From Stutzerimonas stutzeri (GTDB lineage: Bacteria; Pseudomonadota; Gammaproteobacteria; Pseudomonadales; Pseudomonadaceae), in NCBI RefSeq assembly GCF_002890915.1, contig NZ_POUT01000020.1, positions 1-51,628 of the forward strand: a DNA stretch of 51,628 bases, given 5' to 3'. The position numbers and the translations under genes were made by a program. How positions within the stretch are numbered: position 1 is the first letter of the stretch; each line of letters begins with the position of its first letter. Shown here piece by piece: positions 51,449 to 51,628 of this stretch. The notes beneath the pieces were generated by a model. That model searched no databases. It saw only the letters and a program-made list of their open reading frames with translations, and was not told the origin of the DNA.

Positions 51449-51476
51449 TTGACAGCGAGAAAGGCTGCTGTAGAAT
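51449..51476 (+). promoter_or_regulatory. rrn promoter 4
   Basis: TTGACA, 16 bases (starting GCGAG), TAGAAT, followed by GCGC. It is the promoter nearest to the rRNA leader. Confidence 0.88.
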
Positions 51477-51485
51477 GCGCGGCCT

Positions 51486-51628
51486 CGGTTGAGACGAAAG
51501 ACTTGATCGAAACGCTCTTTAACAACTGAATCAAGCAATTCGTGTGGGTGCTTGTGAATGTAAGACTGGTAGTCGCAAGATTATCAGCATCACAAAGCAA
51601 CACTCGTGAATTCGAGAGTTACTCTTTC
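51486..51628 (+). ncRNA. Start of the 16S rRNA operon leader
   Basis: GCTCTTTAACAA at 51,515-51,526 is a boxA antitermination element. It is followed by GAATCAAGCAATTCGTGTGG and ATTATCAGCATCACAA, sequence I know from Pseudomonas rrn leaders. The 16S gene itself begins beyond the window end. Confidence 0.85.

Overview
The window looks like a chromosome segment of a Pseudomonas stutzeri-group bacterium (Stutzerimonas). The evidence is a phosphite operon that reads like the P. stutzeri WM88 ptxABCDE genes as I remember them, a contiguous benR-benABCDK-catBCA-benEF cluster, Pseudomonas-type REP sequences, and an rrn leader typical of the genus. It has two very different parts. Bases 1 to about 35,974 are accessory DNA: several nested mobile elements, many gene remnants, and patches of low GC. 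Bases from about 36,000 to the end are ordered, GC-rich, core-like metabolism.

Region by region. 1-1495: remnants, including a small gene with an in-frame stop. 1496-6722: a four-gene type II CBASS anti-phage operon (HNH-SAVED effector, cGAS-like nucleotidyltransferase, E1/E2 fusion, JAB protease) with a convergent DEDDh exonuclease. 6.9-7.13 kb: the N-terminal half of a tyrosine recombinase whose C-terminal half lies at 20.28-20.63 kb. Between the halves are an IS21 3'-end remnant, a 5'-truncated LtaS/sulfatase gene, an ECF sigma/anti-sigma/metal-sensor-like operon, an SHP/DHC cytochrome set with a cytochrome b-flavodoxin reductase-ferredoxin fusion, a broken sulfur-dioxygenase-like gene joined to an IS5 remnant, and ptxABCDE. 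21-22.4 kb: two AT-rich exported proteins of unknown function. 23,198-29,039: a complete ISL3-family transposon related to ISPpu12, with 8-bp target duplications. Its passengers are a MerR regulator, a CDF exporter, a ZIP transporter, lnt and lspA; its transposase is decayed. 29.6-32.5 kb: an IS3 remnant cut by a full IS21 element. 32.5-35.9 kb: a regulator fragment and several unknown small or exported proteins, ending at a 27-bp copy of a tRNA-Ser 3' end that looks like an attachment site.

36.3-51.1 kb: a CapA-like phosphoesterase, nicotinamidase, PcaR-type IclR regulator, BenR, and the genes that take benzoate through the outer membrane (BenF) and inner membrane (BenK, BenE). These convert it to catechol (BenABC, BenD) and then via cis,cis-muconate to the 3-oxoadipate pathway (CatA, CatB, CatC). 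Two XylS/BenR-type half-site repeats precede benA, and a perfect palindrome precedes pcaR. 51.1-51.6 kb: four tandem rrn promoters, all with 16-bp spacers, and the start of a 16S rRNA leader.

The most notable systems are the CBASS locus with its exonuclease neighbour, the ISL3 transposon that carries two lipoprotein-maturation enzymes beside metal transporters, the SHP electron-transfer module with a fused reductase, and the 24.8-kb interval bounded by 625-bp direct IS21 repeats that contains the phosphite operon. All assignments come from reading the sequence; no database search was run.
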